Assembly (NCBI RefSeq): GCF_021530565.1
Contig: NZ_JAKGBI010000011.1
Span: 124,001-188,000 of the forward strand
Direction of reading: 5' to 3'
Length of the DNA stretch: 64,000 bases
Source: Pseudoalteromonas sp. SMS1
GTDB taxonomy: Bacteria > Pseudomonadota > Gammaproteobacteria > Enterobacterales > Alteromonadaceae
The notes under the pieces are model-generated. The model was given only the letters and a program-made list of their open reading frames with translations. It was not told the DNA's origin and did no database searches. Positions 1 to 9,596 of this stretch are shown here, piece by piece. Within the stretch, counting starts at the first letter, position 1; the number at the start of each line of letters is the position of its first letter. A program made the position numbers and the translations under genes.

Positions 1-56
1 TCCCTGAAGCACTAGCTAGTACAAAAGGGGTCATTGCTTTTACAAAACCTAAGTAA
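1..56 (+). CDS. Possible 3' end of a gene cut by the window edge
   Basis: Reading from base 3, an open frame runs to a TAA at 54-56 and would encode a tail ending STKGVIAFTKPK. It could be the C-terminus of a gene that begins outside the window. The piece is too short to identify, and chance openness cannot be excluded. No terminator hairpin follows it. Confidence 0.25.
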   Translation, partial: PEALASTKGVIAFTKPK

Positions 57-270
57 GAAGCACAAATAAAGGCTAGGACAGAGAAAGAATAATAACATTA
101 CAGAGCAATTACACTGCGTTAACATAAGAGGGGCGTGATAGTTCAAGCAACGTTGCTGTCATGCACATGGCTATACAAACAACACGCACTAGCGTATTTT
201 TTGATGCTGCATTTTAGCCAAAGCGCATTTAAGTAATATAACGGTGCAAAAACGCCAAGAGAAATATGAT

Positions 271-774
271 ATGAAAGCAGAAGGTAAACAAGTTCAGACC
301 TATTATTTGGAAATGTTAAGTAAGGAACGTTTTCTTTCTTCCCCCTTACCCGATGAAATGTCAATTGTGGAAATAGTTCATGAACAACCTGAGTTTAATC
401 AGTTCTTATATGCATTTATTGGTAAGCAATGGCATTGGACCGATAAGCTAACTTGGACACTGAGACAATGGCAACAGTATTTAGCGACGTGTAAAATTCG
501 CACTTGGGTTGCATATGTGGATGGCGCCATTGCAGGTTACTACGAACTGAGTCTACAAAACGCGGGGAATGTTGAACTCACATATTTTGGTCTGGCACCA
601 AGCTTTATTGGTAAAGGGTACGGTAGTCCACTACTGAGTCAGGCCATCGAATCTGCGTGGTCAATCCACTCAGCTAAGAGAGTCTGGGTGCATACTTGCA
701 GTCTAGACCACCCTCACGCTCTTAATAATTATCAAAAACGTGGGTTTAATTTATATCGAACAGAGGTCGAATAA
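271..774 (+). CDS. GNAT-family N-acetyltransferase
   Basis: This is a probable acetyl-CoA-dependent N-acetyltransferase of about 167 residues. The central stretch ELTYFGLAPSFIGKGYGSPLL fits GNAT motif A: a beta strand, then the Gly-rich acetyl-CoA pyrophosphate loop (G-K-G-Y-G) and a helix. A second conserved segment near the C-terminus has the NNYQKRGF pattern (motif B, Tyr and GF). The substrate cannot be told from sequence. An in-frame GTG at 244 would add nine residues, but ATG 271 has a purine-rich AGAGAAA just upstream and is preferred. The gene stands alone, convergent with the DUF1552 gene that follows. Confidence 0.8.
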   Translation: MKAEGKQVQTYYLEMLSKERFLSSPLPDEMSIVEIVHEQPEFNQFLYAFIGKQWHWTDKLTWTLRQWQQYLATCKIRTWVAYVDGAIAGYYELSLQNAGNVELTYFGLAPSFIGKGYGSPLLSQAIESAWSIHSAKRVWVHTCSLDHPHALNNYQKRGFNLYRTEVE

Positions 775-975
775 TCACAGGCGTGACTGACAGCGTGACT
801 TTTGACCCAACCCATATACTGGCTGTAGGTGATAGAATGCCAAGACCTGCTGGCGTGTAAGACATTCATTTACCACCGACAACAAGCAATGGCGCACGTA
901 ATTTAACCCGTTGGTTTACGCATTCGTTTTTGGTCGACATAAAGCGACCTATCATGGCCGATAATTGCCCCTATG

Positions 976-993
976 AGCCCCTAAATAGGGGCT
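976..993. terminator. Hairpin between convergent genes
   Basis: AGCCCC and GGGGCT form a perfect six-base stem (eight if the loop is squeezed) around TAAATA. It lies between the end of the acetyltransferase gene and the stop of the DUF1552 gene. On the plus strand it is followed by TTAATTATAAT. There is no strong T-run on either side, so the terminator role is likely but not certain. The rest of 775-1013 shows nothing recognisable. Confidence 0.5.
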
Positions 994-1013
994 TAATTAT
1001 AATGATCGTCAGG

Positions 1014-2240
1014 CTAAGAAATAATGCCTGGAATTTCCTTACCAAAGTCTAAATCGACCCCGCAGGCTTTGGCTGCGGTGTACAATACATCATGTTGGTT
1101 ATAACCAGCGCCCATATCGCTGACGACTCCTCTATTGATCCGCGCACCGCCACCAGCAAGAAGATACGCGCATGGGTTTGCCGAATGCTTATCCGCATGT
1201 CCCATATCAGAGGTTTCTAACACTACTGTGCTATCCAGTATCCCTGCCGCTTTGAGCTTCTGTATTAGATAAGCGCTCAAGCTACCCAAGTGACTGCGCA
1301 TCTCAGTGTAATACGGGTAATTTGGCTGGCCATTACTCCCACCGTGAATTGCATTGTGATAATGCCCTTGGAAGTTTAATTCGGGAATACGAAACTCCGC
1401 TTGGTGGTTACCCAATGCCAGAGACACTGAACTCGTCAGGTTACATTGCAAGGCAGCCACGGCAATATCTGCTTGCAAACGTGCTTGTTGACTGAACGTA
1501 TCAAAGGTCAAAGGAAATTCTGTATTATCCGGCGCTATACCACAGGATACGCCGCCGTAAAGGTCATCTAAGCGGCGTTGAGTATCAGCAATCGCATCAA
1601 GATGATCATTCATTCTCTGTATTTCATAACCCGCGAGCCTGTTTTTGATCGCATTAGCCGCCGACATGTGCGCATTCATGATTGGTGTTTTACTATTGCT
1701 ACCTTGTGCACTGCCAAACACCATTTTAAAGACAGTGAAAGGGTTTTCTTGGAACGGCAAGTGATTGCGATTGTCTTTGGTTAATTGCCCTTGACCATTG
1801 CTGTGAACACCCAGGTTGAGATAGCGGAACGGTAAGTTTGGACCTAGGGCGTTACCCATAATCACATCATAACTGTCACTGCCCCAATTTTGAGCAAGTA
1901 AGATTGGCATTCGACCATGGCCCGCATTTGAATGTGACATATTGACCATAAAGTTACATTCGTTTTTTATGGGTTCGTACCCTGCTGACATAACCCCCAA
2001 CTGCATGTTATCACCACTGCCCGTCGGGTTCCAAAGCGATGCAATTGAGCCTCCTGGTATATAAATCGACACAGTTTTATTTGGCAGCCCAACGCTTTGA
2101 GCATCCGCATCTCTAGCATATAACAGACCAGAGACTAATGGCGACGTACGGATCAAGGCGGTAGAAATGCCTGATGCCATAAACACTTTTAATAGTCTAC
2201 GGCGTGACATCATCATGTTATTTAAATGTTCATCTTTCAT
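1014..2240 (-). CDS. DUF1552 family exported protein
   Basis: This 408-residue protein belongs to the DUF1552 family, whose members usually sit beside DUF1592/DUF1588 cytochrome proteins, as here. Its N-terminus (MMMSRRRLLKVFMASGISTALI) has paired arginines before a hydrophobic stretch, like a Tat signal. The body carries family features such as the IYIPGG segment near the start, VLETSDMGH and the late AYLLAGGG. The molecular function of the family is not established. An in-frame GTG at 2270 overlaps the stop of the upstream gene by one base, but ATG 2240 has AGAAGG at good spacing and is preferred. It is the last gene of a three-gene minus-strand operon. Confidence 0.85.
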   Translation of the reverse strand: MKDEHLNNMMMSRRRLLKVFMASGISTALIRTSPLVSGLLYARDADAQSVGLPNKTVSIYIPGGSIASLWNPTGSGDNMQLGVMSAGYEPIKNECNFMVNMSHSNAGHGRMPILLAQNWGSDSYDVIMGNALGPNLPFRYLNLGVHSNGQGQLTKDNRNHLPFQENPFTVFKMVFGSAQGSNSKTPIMNAHMSAANAIKNRLAGYEIQRMNDHLDAIADTQRRLDDLYGGVSCGIAPDNTEFPLTFDTFSQQARLQADIAVAALQCNLTSSVSLALGNHQAEFRIPELNFQGHYHNAIHGGSNGQPNYPYYTEMRSHLGSLSAYLIQKLKAAGILDSTVVLETSDMGHADKHSANPCAYLLAGGGARINRGVVSDMGAGYNQHDVLYTAAKACGVDLDFGKEIPGIIS

Positions 2241-2269
2241 TTTATTAACCTTCTGTATTGTGACCCGCA

Positions 2270-5200
2270 CTATTCATTTCTGGACCAAGCTTTGCGATAA
2301 CGCACAGACTTCAACGAACCAAACTTCTCTAGCATGGCTCTTGGGCTATTTTGCATCATGGCATCGGTGAGTGTGTCTATTTCGCACATGTAACCGATTT
2401 GTTCTGTTTCAGATAAACGTCTATCTTCTTTGTTCGTCGGATCGACGGCGTCGTGACCCACCCCCATTACGTAGCGGAACATTTGTTGTGGAAGACACGC
2501 TTGCGCAGATGAGAGATCTGCGATCACAGCACCTAATTGTTTAGCACCATTAAATGGAATAGATTCACTGACTTCGGCGTATTTCTCAGGGGCGAAAAGC
2601 GTACCCGATGCGTCTATCGTATTACCGTTATTATCTGCACTTCTCACTTTACCTACAGCATCAAAGTCTTCCATCCCGAATCCCATCGGATTGATATACT
2701 TTTCGTGACAAGCAGAACACGGCTGACCTTCTGTTAAGCTGTGATACTTGAGTTTATTCGTGGTTGCAGGGTCTTGTAACATGTCTGACAACTCGGCAAG
2801 CCTTTGCTCTCTGGCCTCAAAAGTACCTGCAGGTGGATCGGGTTGATCCTGACAAAGCATACGACGGCGTACGCGCACCGAACGTAAAATAGGGTGCGAC
2901 TCGGCGACCTCCGCCCAGCGGGCCATAAACGCACCATTGGCTAATATGCCGCCACGATCGCTTGTATCTACCTTCTGTAACGCTTCGCCAGTGACACCTG
3001 CGATATTGTAGTGCTCAGCAAGTAACTGATTAACGAACGTAAAGTTTGCGGTATAAAGCGAGCTGAAACTCTCTTCTGGTTGGGTCATGATATATGAAAA
3101 GGTTTCGTTCATCTCTGCTTTCATGGCGGGTACCAACTGTGCAAAACCTGGGTAAACGTTTTGGTCCTTCGTTGCGACTTCTAAATTACCGGTGCCTAAC
3201 CAACTGCCAACAAAGTCCCCAAGCACAGATTTGGCGCTGCCGGCAAGACGATTTGCATGCGCAACAATATTCGCTTCATCGCGAAGTTCATCCCGTTCGG
3301 CGGCTTGCCAGAGTCGTTGATCTGGGGTTGAGCCTGTAAATGTATAAGACAAGAAGGTCGCCATCTCCCATGAAGTAAGCTCGAAAGCATCCGCATCTAG
3401 CTCTGAGTTATCTGGGTTGGGTTCACCTAGTTCGTGGCGATAAATAAATTGTGGCGCAGAAAGTAACCCTTCTAAAGCGAGCTTCATGCCTGCTTCAATC
3501 TCTCCGCTATTAAAAAAGCCTGTCGCTATCAATCTATAATTTTGTGACTCATCTTGTGTTAATGGACGACGGAATATTTGTGGTGCAAGTTCATCCACTA
3601 AGCGATTTGCACAGTCTTCGTTAATCGCAGCGCAGTTTAAAGCCGGTGAAAAGTTATTCTCAGCCACCCATTCTGAAAGCTCCTCAGCAACCAGCAAGTA
3701 GTTGCTGTAATTGGATGGTTGCACACTCGCATGCGTATTGTTGATGAAAAAACCCACTTGAGAGTCAGGGGATAGGCCGTCTGACACTCTAAAATCCACA
3801 CCTAGTATGTCTTCGACCGTATTTTGATACTCAGTCTGAGTCAGTATTTTCAACTGCCTTGCCCCGTATGCCACAGGTGCAACGCCAACATCACAAGTCA
3901 AAGGTGCAGGCCACAGTGTTTGCAGATACGCTGCGATATCTGTCGCACATTGCTCATCACATGCACTGGGATTGCCATAAGGCATAGTCGTGATAATGGT
4001 ATCAATCATGGTTTGCATATCTCGCTCAGTATCAAGCGCGGGAAATGAGCCCAAACCGCCCGCTTCTGAGCCATGACAGCCAGCACAACCAGTTTGATAT
4101 CGTTGCATACCTCGGGCAATGGGATCCGTTTGTGTGACCACGATACGCGCAATATTACTGGGCTCTGAAGGCACTGAATTGTTGAGCGCAATGACTTTGT
4201 AATCGAACTCACCAGACTCAGGTAATCCAGATTCATAAAAACGTGAGTTTGAAGCCAGTTCAGCTGCCGTTTGCCAACGGCCATCCAAGCGCTTAAAACG
4301 CACTAGATAATCAGTTTCGTTATTGCTGTTGTCACGCCAACTCAGTTGCGCTTTGGCATCGATTGATAGCACACTTGCACTGAGCTCTGTTGGTGCAGCA
4401 GGTTTTTCTGCCATCGTAACCGGATTAAAACTGTCTTGCTCAGAAGACAAATAAGTGAGGTTGAAATAGACAGGGACAGACTCACCAATGCTTGAAAGGT
4501 TAGCAACAACACGTAAAGCTTCAATGCCATAATCCATTTCAAAGTTTTTACTGTCGATGATTATGGGCGAAAGTGTGCTGACATTAACTTTGCCAGTAGC
4601 AAGTTTTACAACCAATACATCAAGCGTCATCTGATGATTAACGCCATGTAAACTCATTTCACCAGTGACATTTTGAATAACAGGGTGGCCAATTTCCATG
4701 TTACTTAACAGTGCATTGTCTATTTGTGTCGTAAAGTAAGCAACGGGCATTAAATCCGTTTCAAAGAGTAAGTCTAAGATTCGAGTGTTTCTGATATCCA
4801 CACCCGTTGAAATCGCGCTTAGGTCGACGGCCAGTTTAACATGACCCTCTGCGTCGATACTGCCTGACAGAGCGGGGCTGTCATTGTTGTGGGTCACAAA
4901 CTGATTTATCTCAGCAACGTGATCTTTTTTTACTGACACATAACTCAGTAAAGACACAGTGCTATCAAGTTGCCAAAAACCTGTTTCTGTGACATCACTC
5001 GGCGGTGTAGTGGGTTCTGAGTTTGTGCAAATATCACCACTTAACGTCATCGTCACGTCACCGGCTATGCCATTTTTATTGGCGACGAAGCCCAAGCCAA
5101 ATGACTGATTCGCATGTATAGTATGGTTTTGTGACGAAATGGTACAGCCCGTGTCATCGCAGTCGAAATTCCCATTCCAGCTATTTTGCAGCGAAATGCC

Positions 5201-5440
5201 TTGATTCCATGTAAGCTCTAGAGACCAATCAATTAAGGCTTGATCTGACTGATTATCAATGACGATCTCAGTTTTAAAGCCATTATTCCAATTGTCTGGG
5301 ATCGTCAAAGAGCACTGTGCAGCATGAACAAAAGAGGCACTGGTTAGTAGGCTTAAACAGGCAGCGAACTTGGCGACTTTAGGCATACGAGGCCAAGTAT
5401 CGCTCAAGGTAAAAAAGCGTTTTAAAATATTGCGTTTCAT
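2270..5440 (-). CDS. Secreted multidomain DUF1592/DUF1588 c-type cytochrome with CBM2, YceI and FnIII domains
   Basis: A 1056-residue exported protein. In order it shows: a signal peptide ending around VHAAQC; a CBM2-like binding domain (about 42-138, W/N-rich with Cys pairs); a YceI-like domain (about 150-330); a fibronectin type III-like domain (about 345-435); a c-type haem site C-A-G-C-H at 452-456; DUF1587 (around LTQTEYQNTVEDILG); then DUF1595, DUF1592 (LLSAPQFIYRHELGE), DUF1588 (RGGILANGAF...HPILRSVRVR) and DUF1585. A second C-S-A-C-H lies inside the DUF1588 part. The order after the haem matches 'planctomycete-type' cytochrome proteins of unknown reaction. The CBM2 and YceI additions are unusual. 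It lies 11 bases after the stop of the upstream CBM2/PKD/YceI gene and overlaps the next gene region. It probably acts in the periplasm or on the cell surface in oxidation or electron transfer. Confidence 0.85.
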   Translation of the reverse strand: MKRNILKRFFTLSDTWPRMPKVAKFAACLSLLTSASFVHAAQCSLTIPDNWNNGFKTEIVIDNQSDQALIDWSLELTWNQGISLQNSWNGNFDCDDTGCTISSQNHTIHANQSFGLGFVANKNGIAGDVTMTLSGDICTNSEPTTPPSDVTETGFWQLDSTVSLLSYVSVKKDHVAEINQFVTHNNDSPALSGSIDAEGHVKLAVDLSAISTGVDIRNTRILDLLFETDLMPVAYFTTQIDNALLSNMEIGHPVIQNVTGEMSLHGVNHQMTLDVLVVKLATGKVNVSTLSPIIIDSKNFEMDYGIEALRVVANLSSIGESVPVYFNLTYLSSEQDSFNPVTMAEKPAAPTELSASVLSIDAKAQLSWRDNSNNETDYLVRFKRLDGRWQTAAELASNSRFYESGLPESGEFDYKVIALNNSVPSEPSNIARIVVTQTDPIARGMQRYQTGCAGCHGSEAGGLGSFPALDTERDMQTMIDTIITTMPYGNPSACDEQCATDIAAYLQTLWPAPLTCDVGVAPVAYGARQLKILTQTEYQNTVEDILGVDFRVSDGLSPDSQVGFFINNTHASVQPSNYSNYLLVAEELSEWVAENNFSPALNCAAINEDCANRLVDELAPQIFRRPLTQDESQNYRLIATGFFNSGEIEAGMKLALEGLLSAPQFIYRHELGEPNPDNSELDADAFELTSWEMATFLSYTFTGSTPDQRLWQAAERDELRDEANIVAHANRLAGSAKSVLGDFVGSWLGTGNLEVATKDQNVYPGFAQLVPAMKAEMNETFSYIMTQPEESFSSLYTANFTFVNQLLAEHYNIAGVTGEALQKVDTSDRGGILANGAFMARWAEVAESHPILRSVRVRRRMLCQDQPDPPAGTFEAREQRLAELSDMLQDPATTNKLKYHSLTEGQPCSACHEKYINPMGFGMEDFDAVGKVRSADNNGNTIDASGTLFAPEKYAEVSESIPFNGAKQLGAVIADLSSAQACLPQQMFRYVMGVGHDAVDPTNKEDRRLSETEQIGYMCEIDTLTDAMMQNSPRAMLEKFGSLKSVRYRKAWSRNE

Positions 5441-5451
5441 CTTCTTCCCTC

Positions 5452-7248
5452 CTATTGCTGCGCTTCAAAAACAAGGTTAAAACTCACGGGCACTGCGTAA
5501 CTGATCACCGATAAGTTTGCCAATGTTCTAAGCGTTTCAATGCCTGACTCTAACCCAAAGTCTGTGGCGTCTAGCACAATTGGGGTTAGGCTTTGCACCA
5601 TAATTTTATGGTTTGCAAGACGTCGGATAACCACATCAGCGTTGACTTCTTTTATAACGCCAGTGAGGTTGAGTGTGGCTAAGATGGATTGCTTTTCAGT
5701 GCTACCAATGGGAAGTGCAGCTAGCGCAGTATAATCAATCGCAAGCAGCGCTTCGGCGGTTGGGAATAACTCGGTATCGAATAAAAATTCTTTCATTCTG
5801 CCATCACGGGTGTCGTTAGCAGTGTCTACACTGCTCAGGTCAATGGCTAATCTCGCTACCCCTTCAGGTGTAATACTGCCACTGATATTGTTAAATGTGT
5901 GTGATTCAACGAGGTGCTGTTTTTTGGTCGATACAAAGTAAAGATGAGAGCTTTGAGGGTCTAATACAAATGGTGCGCTGATGGGCGGCGCCTCAGGTTT
6001 TGAAACTTGAATAGTGACTGGGTCGCTGACTCTGCTTATAACACCGTCGTTAACCGTTAACATGACGGTAAATGTGCCTTCTTCTTCATAAACATAAGTG
6101 GGGTTTGGCTCGCTTGAAGTCTGTCCGTTGCCAAAGTCCCAGTTAAATGTGAGTGCATCACCGTCTAAATCAGAAGATTCATCGCCTTTAAAGTTTATCG
6201 TTAGAGGGTACTCACCTGATGTGGTTGAGGCAGAGGCAATCGCGGATGGCGCGTGATTAATATCACCATCTAATGAGCATAAACCGCCAAGAGAAGGAAT
6301 TGTTGGTGTGTCCTTTTCCTGTGCTTTTTGTGCATTGAAGCCAAAATTTAAACTTTGACCTGGGTTAATGGTGCTATTGTAGTTTTCATTGATGATTTCA
6401 TAAGGGTTATTGCCACTGTGCCTTGCATGCCAAACGCCTGTCAACTTGGTATTGTCAGCAAATGCCATGAGTACTTTCCAGTTGGAGATGGCGACACTTT
6501 CAGTATTAGTAATGGTAACTTTGCCACGAAACCCTGAGATCCACTCTTGTTCAACTTCAAAAGTACATTGCGCCGATTCAGGCTGAGGTTCACTAATGGT
6601 GACTTGTATGGGGGCAGCAGAATAATCCTTCGTTCCATCATTGACGGTCAACAACACCGAGTAAGCACCTGCTTGCTCGAAGATATGCTGCGGATTTATT
6701 TCATTGGTGCTATTCCCATCACCAAAATCCCAGCGATAACTTACATTGTCTGAAGGTAAATTTGTCGCTTCGCTGGTAAAGTTGATTGATGCGGGTGCTA
6801 TGCCTTGATTTTCTGACGCGGATGCCACAACCTTAGTCTCGTTATTTTGTGAGCCCCCCTCACAAATACCAAATAATCTTGGCGCAGCAGCGGCTTGCCC
6901 AATACGCTTTTTGACGTTAAAACCAAATGCTTTGGATGAACCCGGATGAATCGTGCTATTCCAATTGAGGTTACTAAATTGATACGGGCTATCACCGCTC
7001 ACTTGGGCACGCCAAGCATTATTGATGGACTCACCTTGGTTAAATTCTACCCCCACTTCCCAACCATTTATGACTGAGCCAGTCGTGTTATGGACGATGA
7101 CTTCTGCGGTATAGCCACTTTGCCATTCATTTTTAACTTTGAATTCGCATTGTGCAGCAAAGCTGTGTAAGGAGTGCCCCAAAGCCATAAAGCAGAGACC
7201 CAATTTAAAAAAACGGTGCTGCTTGTTGCTATCTCTATATTGTCTCAT
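5452..7248 (-). CDS. Secreted protein with two CBM2-like, two PKD and one YceI-like domain
   Basis: A 598-residue exported protein and first gene of the operon. The signal peptide ends near HSFAAQC. Two CBM2-like modules follow (about 30-130 and 225-325; each has the WxSGFxxxV...N...IxNW pattern). Each is followed by a PKD module (WDFGDGNSTNEINPQH and WDFGNGQTSSEPNPTY). The C-terminal ~170 residues are YceI-like and clearly related to the YceI part of the next gene (shared LxIDLSxVDT...DTRxxRM and ATLNLTGV patterns). No catalytic domain is seen, so it is probably an adhesion or scaffold protein for a polysaccharide surface. TTG 7272 and ATG 7266 are in frame upstream, but ATG 7248 has GGGGAA six bases ahead and gives a normal signal peptide. 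Confidence 0.8.
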   Translation of the reverse strand: MRQYRDSNKQHRFFKLGLCFMALGHSLHSFAAQCEFKVKNEWQSGYTAEVIVHNTTGSVINGWEVGVEFNQGESINNAWRAQVSGDSPYQFSNLNWNSTIHPGSSKAFGFNVKKRIGQAAAAPRLFGICEGGSQNNETKVVASASENQGIAPASINFTSEATNLPSDNVSYRWDFGDGNSTNEINPQHIFEQAGAYSVLLTVNDGTKDYSAAPIQVTISEPQPESAQCTFEVEQEWISGFRGKVTITNTESVAISNWKVLMAFADNTKLTGVWHARHSGNNPYEIINENYNSTINPGQSLNFGFNAQKAQEKDTPTIPSLGGLCSLDGDINHAPSAIASASTTSGEYPLTINFKGDESSDLDGDALTFNWDFGNGQTSSEPNPTYVYEEEGTFTVMLTVNDGVISRVSDPVTIQVSKPEAPPISAPFVLDPQSSHLYFVSTKKQHLVESHTFNNISGSITPEGVARLAIDLSSVDTANDTRDGRMKEFLFDTELFPTAEALLAIDYTALAALPIGSTEKQSILATLNLTGVIKEVNADVVIRRLANHKIMVQSLTPIVLDATDFGLESGIETLRTLANLSVISYAVPVSFNLVFEAQQ

Positions 7249-7947
7249 GAAAGTTCCCCGAAACATTGTCAATTGACATGTTATTTCCCTGCTGCTCGTC
7301 GCTTAAAAAGCGTTGACCAGAGCTCACAGGCCCCAATAGCTAGAGCAAGTTCAGGAATGAAGAAAGATCACAAGTTAAGGGGATGGCAATGTTGCCAAAG
7401 GCGTGAATACCGATCAGCTGCGCAGTGAACGCCCACAATAGAGGGTCCACGGCAGCAATATCAACGTTGGCATTCAGCAACCCCGCTATCTTAGTTTTCA
7501 CCTTAGACCGGAAGCTTTGCGTCCCTCTTTTTCAAAAGGTTTGCTATTTTAAGCCTGTTAAAGCAAGTTAGCTTAAAATTGCAATAATCGCAAAGCACTC
7601 ACGGCAACTTTCACAGTATTTGCACATTTCGTCCAATTTGGATGTAAAAAGCCATACAAAATCACGGGGTTTCAACTTAAAATTTGATATATATTAGACA
7701 CTTGCACTAAGGTGGTAGATGGAATGCATAAACGGATACAAGGCAATTATTCAAGTACATGCACTAAGTAAATCACGACATTAAATTGATGAGAAAAGTA
7801 GCCTGTTTTAGTTCATTGGTTTATTTTATATTCGAGCCATAACCCATATATAACGTATTAACATATCGACAAAGCACAAGCTAATAATTGTATTTTCATC
7901 GCTATTTTGGCCAACCATAAAATAAAAGCAGAGACGTAAGGTATCCC
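7249..7947. other. Intergenic region upstream of the CBM2/YceI operon
   Basis: About 700 bases with no convincing gene. It should hold the minus-strand promoter of the secreted-protein operon and the plus-strand promoter of the small gene at 7948. An inverted repeat TTTTAAGC (7547-7554) and GCTTAAAA (7571-7578) lies mid-way and might be a regulator site. The short open frames here have no ribosome site or recognisable protein character. Confidence 0.4.
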
Positions 7948-8148
7948 ATGTCTGACAGTAAAAAAATGACAAATGAAGAGTTTTCTCAGATGGTGACCTT
8001 ACTGTCCAAATTCGCAAATACTGACATGGATCAGTTTGAAAATTGGAAGTTTGAATGCGAATTCGGCGAAGTATTTGTCAGCCTTTCTTTGGATGTTCAA
8101 GGAGATAAATCAGTATATACGGATGTAACTAGGGCGATTAAAAAGTAG
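7948..8148 (+). CDS. Small hypothetical protein (66 aa)
   Basis: A 66-residue acidic protein beginning MSDSKKMTNEEFSQM, with no signal peptide or membrane segment. A helical N-terminal half is followed by an apparent beta-rich part (FECEFGEVFVSLSLDV). The start has TAAGGT about eight bases upstream, which supports a real gene. The family is not recognised. It is the first of several small plus-strand orphan genes. Confidence 0.55.
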   Translation: MSDSKKMTNEEFSQMVTLLSKFANTDMDQFENWKFECEFGEVFVSLSLDVQGDKSVYTDVTRAIKK

Positions 8149-8601
8149 TATTACTAAAGCCACACAACACACAGTTCAAAATTTTCGCTTCGGTACGTAC
8201 CTTTAAACCCTTAACAGGCCATTGCATTATACATAGACATAAATTGGCTATTACCTAATTCAAAGCCGACTTAAACAAGCCCTGGAAAGACGGTTTTTGA
8301 ATCTTCAGACGCAGCTGATGAGACAGAGACCACTACATACTCATTCAAAGTCAACATTGAATTTAATCAGCATGATGACGAACGCCCTCATTAAAGCGAT
8401 ATAATCGTATATTTTTAGTGTGAAGATTATTAACAAAAACAAGATAAAATCCAAAAATCTGATATCATGGTGCCAAGCAATTTTAATTGTTGGTTTGGGC
8501 TATTTCGCGCCCTATCACACATTAAAAACGTTAATTTAATCAATGGCCACAGTTAAGGCCGAAAATTGAACATAAAAATACTATAAAGAAGCAGGAATAA
8601 A
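8149..8601. other. Gene-poor stretch with a possible gene remnant
   Basis: No complete gene was found. An open frame without a start codon at 8275-8394 (plus) encodes 39 residues ending FKVNIEFNQHDDERPH, with a protein-like composition, and may be the remnant of a lost gene. The last ~200 bases are AT-rich and probably include the promoter of the lipoprotein gene at 8602. Confidence 0.3.
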
Positions 8602-9210
8602 ATGAAAAAGTTGTTACTTACATTAGTCCCAGTCGTTGCACTTTCAGGTTGTATCTCTCCTAAGACTTACGTCGATCCGACATTTGCTAAAGCATCATAT
8701 CAAGATGTGAAATCAGTCCAAAAAAAGTATTCAACTAATGTAATTGTAGAATTTCAAAGGAATGGAGAAGCATTCGAAAGGGCAAATAAAGAAGTTAGGA
8801 ATCATGTCGAAAGGACTCTAAGAGCAACAGGTGTGATTATTCCTTCAAACGACAATCCAGCGTTTTCACTTAAAATTGTCGTCAATAACTTGGCTGACCT
8901 CGGTGAAGCCGCAGCAAAAGGGTTTGGTACAGGTTTGACTTTTGGAGCCGCAGGTTCACTTGTTACAGACTACTATGAAGTGTCTATTACATATATAGAT
9001 AACTCAGGCAAGGAATTAACCAAAAAATACAAACACGCATTGCACACAACAATAGGAAACAAAAAAGCTCCTTTTGAAAATGTTGATCCAACTTCGCCAG
9101 CCGATGCTTTTGGGTCTGTTGTAGAGCAAGTCATACTTAACTTCATCACAGATATGCAAAACAATGGGCTATTAACCTTTGTCCGCAAAATCCAACCTGT
9201 ACACTCATAA
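8602..9210 (+). CDS. Putative lipoprotein (202 aa)
   Basis: A 202-residue predicted lipoprotein: basic start MKKLL, hydrophobic stretch and lipobox ALSGC (Cys17). GCAGGA lies just upstream of the ATG. The mature part is alternating strand-like with a Gly/Ala-rich centre (AAAKGFGTGLTFGAAGSLVTDYY) that could be a short membrane-contacting segment. The general layout resembles small envelope lipoproteins that form oligomers, but no named family was recognised. It is monocistronic, with an inverted repeat downstream. Confidence 0.75.
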   Translation: MKKLLLTLVPVVALSGCISPKTYVDPTFAKASYQDVKSVQKKYSTNVIVEFQRNGEAFERANKEVRNHVERTLRATGVIIPSNDNPAFSLKIVVNNLADLGEAAAKGFGTGLTFGAAGSLVTDYYEVSITYIDNSGKELTKKYKHALHTTIGNKKAPFENVDPTSPADAFGSVVEQVILNFITDMQNNGLLTFVRKIQPVHS

Positions 9211-9237
9211 TCTGTACAATAACAACTAGCATATTCT

Positions 9238-9281
9238 TCCTAGCTGATTACGGATCGTTTCTCTGCAAAAATCAGCTAGGA
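9238..9281. repeat. Inverted repeat downstream of lipoprotein gene
   Basis: TCCTAGCTGATT (9238-9249) and AATCAGCTAGGA (9270-9281) are perfect 12-base arms around a 20-base loop. It lies 28 bases after the lipoprotein stop and could end its transcript, although no T-run follows. The rest of 9282-9596 has no recognisable gene. It is AT-rich and leads into the next lipoprotein gene. Confidence 0.5.
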
Positions 9282-9596
9282 GATTAGCTAATTAAAAACT
9301 AGCTGCTAGTGTGTTGTAATTCTGCTAATCATCGTATCAATTGTGCCATTTAATCACTAGGGCTTTGGCGCAGCTCGTATTGAATGTTGTTTTTTTTGAT
9401 TGTTATTCAGGGTTGTGTTTTGGCCGAGCGATATCGTAAACAGAACAAACCTATCACGTCGACTTTAATATACGACGGGTCCAGCAACTATTTGACTGCC
9501 AGCTAGGTTTAATAAATAGAGTAAAAGTTATTAGTACTGTAAATTGTCAAAATCTCTAAAAATGAAGACAATTAAAATAAAAGGTACAGGTTAGTT

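Noticed and set aside
2734..2937. Minus-strand open frame inside the DUF1592 gene
   Set aside because: It lies wholly inside a well-supported gene in another frame, has no protein family character and no ribosome site.
7174..7428. Plus-strand open frame of 84 codons at the head of the CBM2/YceI gene
   Set aside because: It overlaps the signal peptide region of a real gene on the other strand, and its composition (Cys, Arg, Ser-rich) looks like out-of-frame translation.
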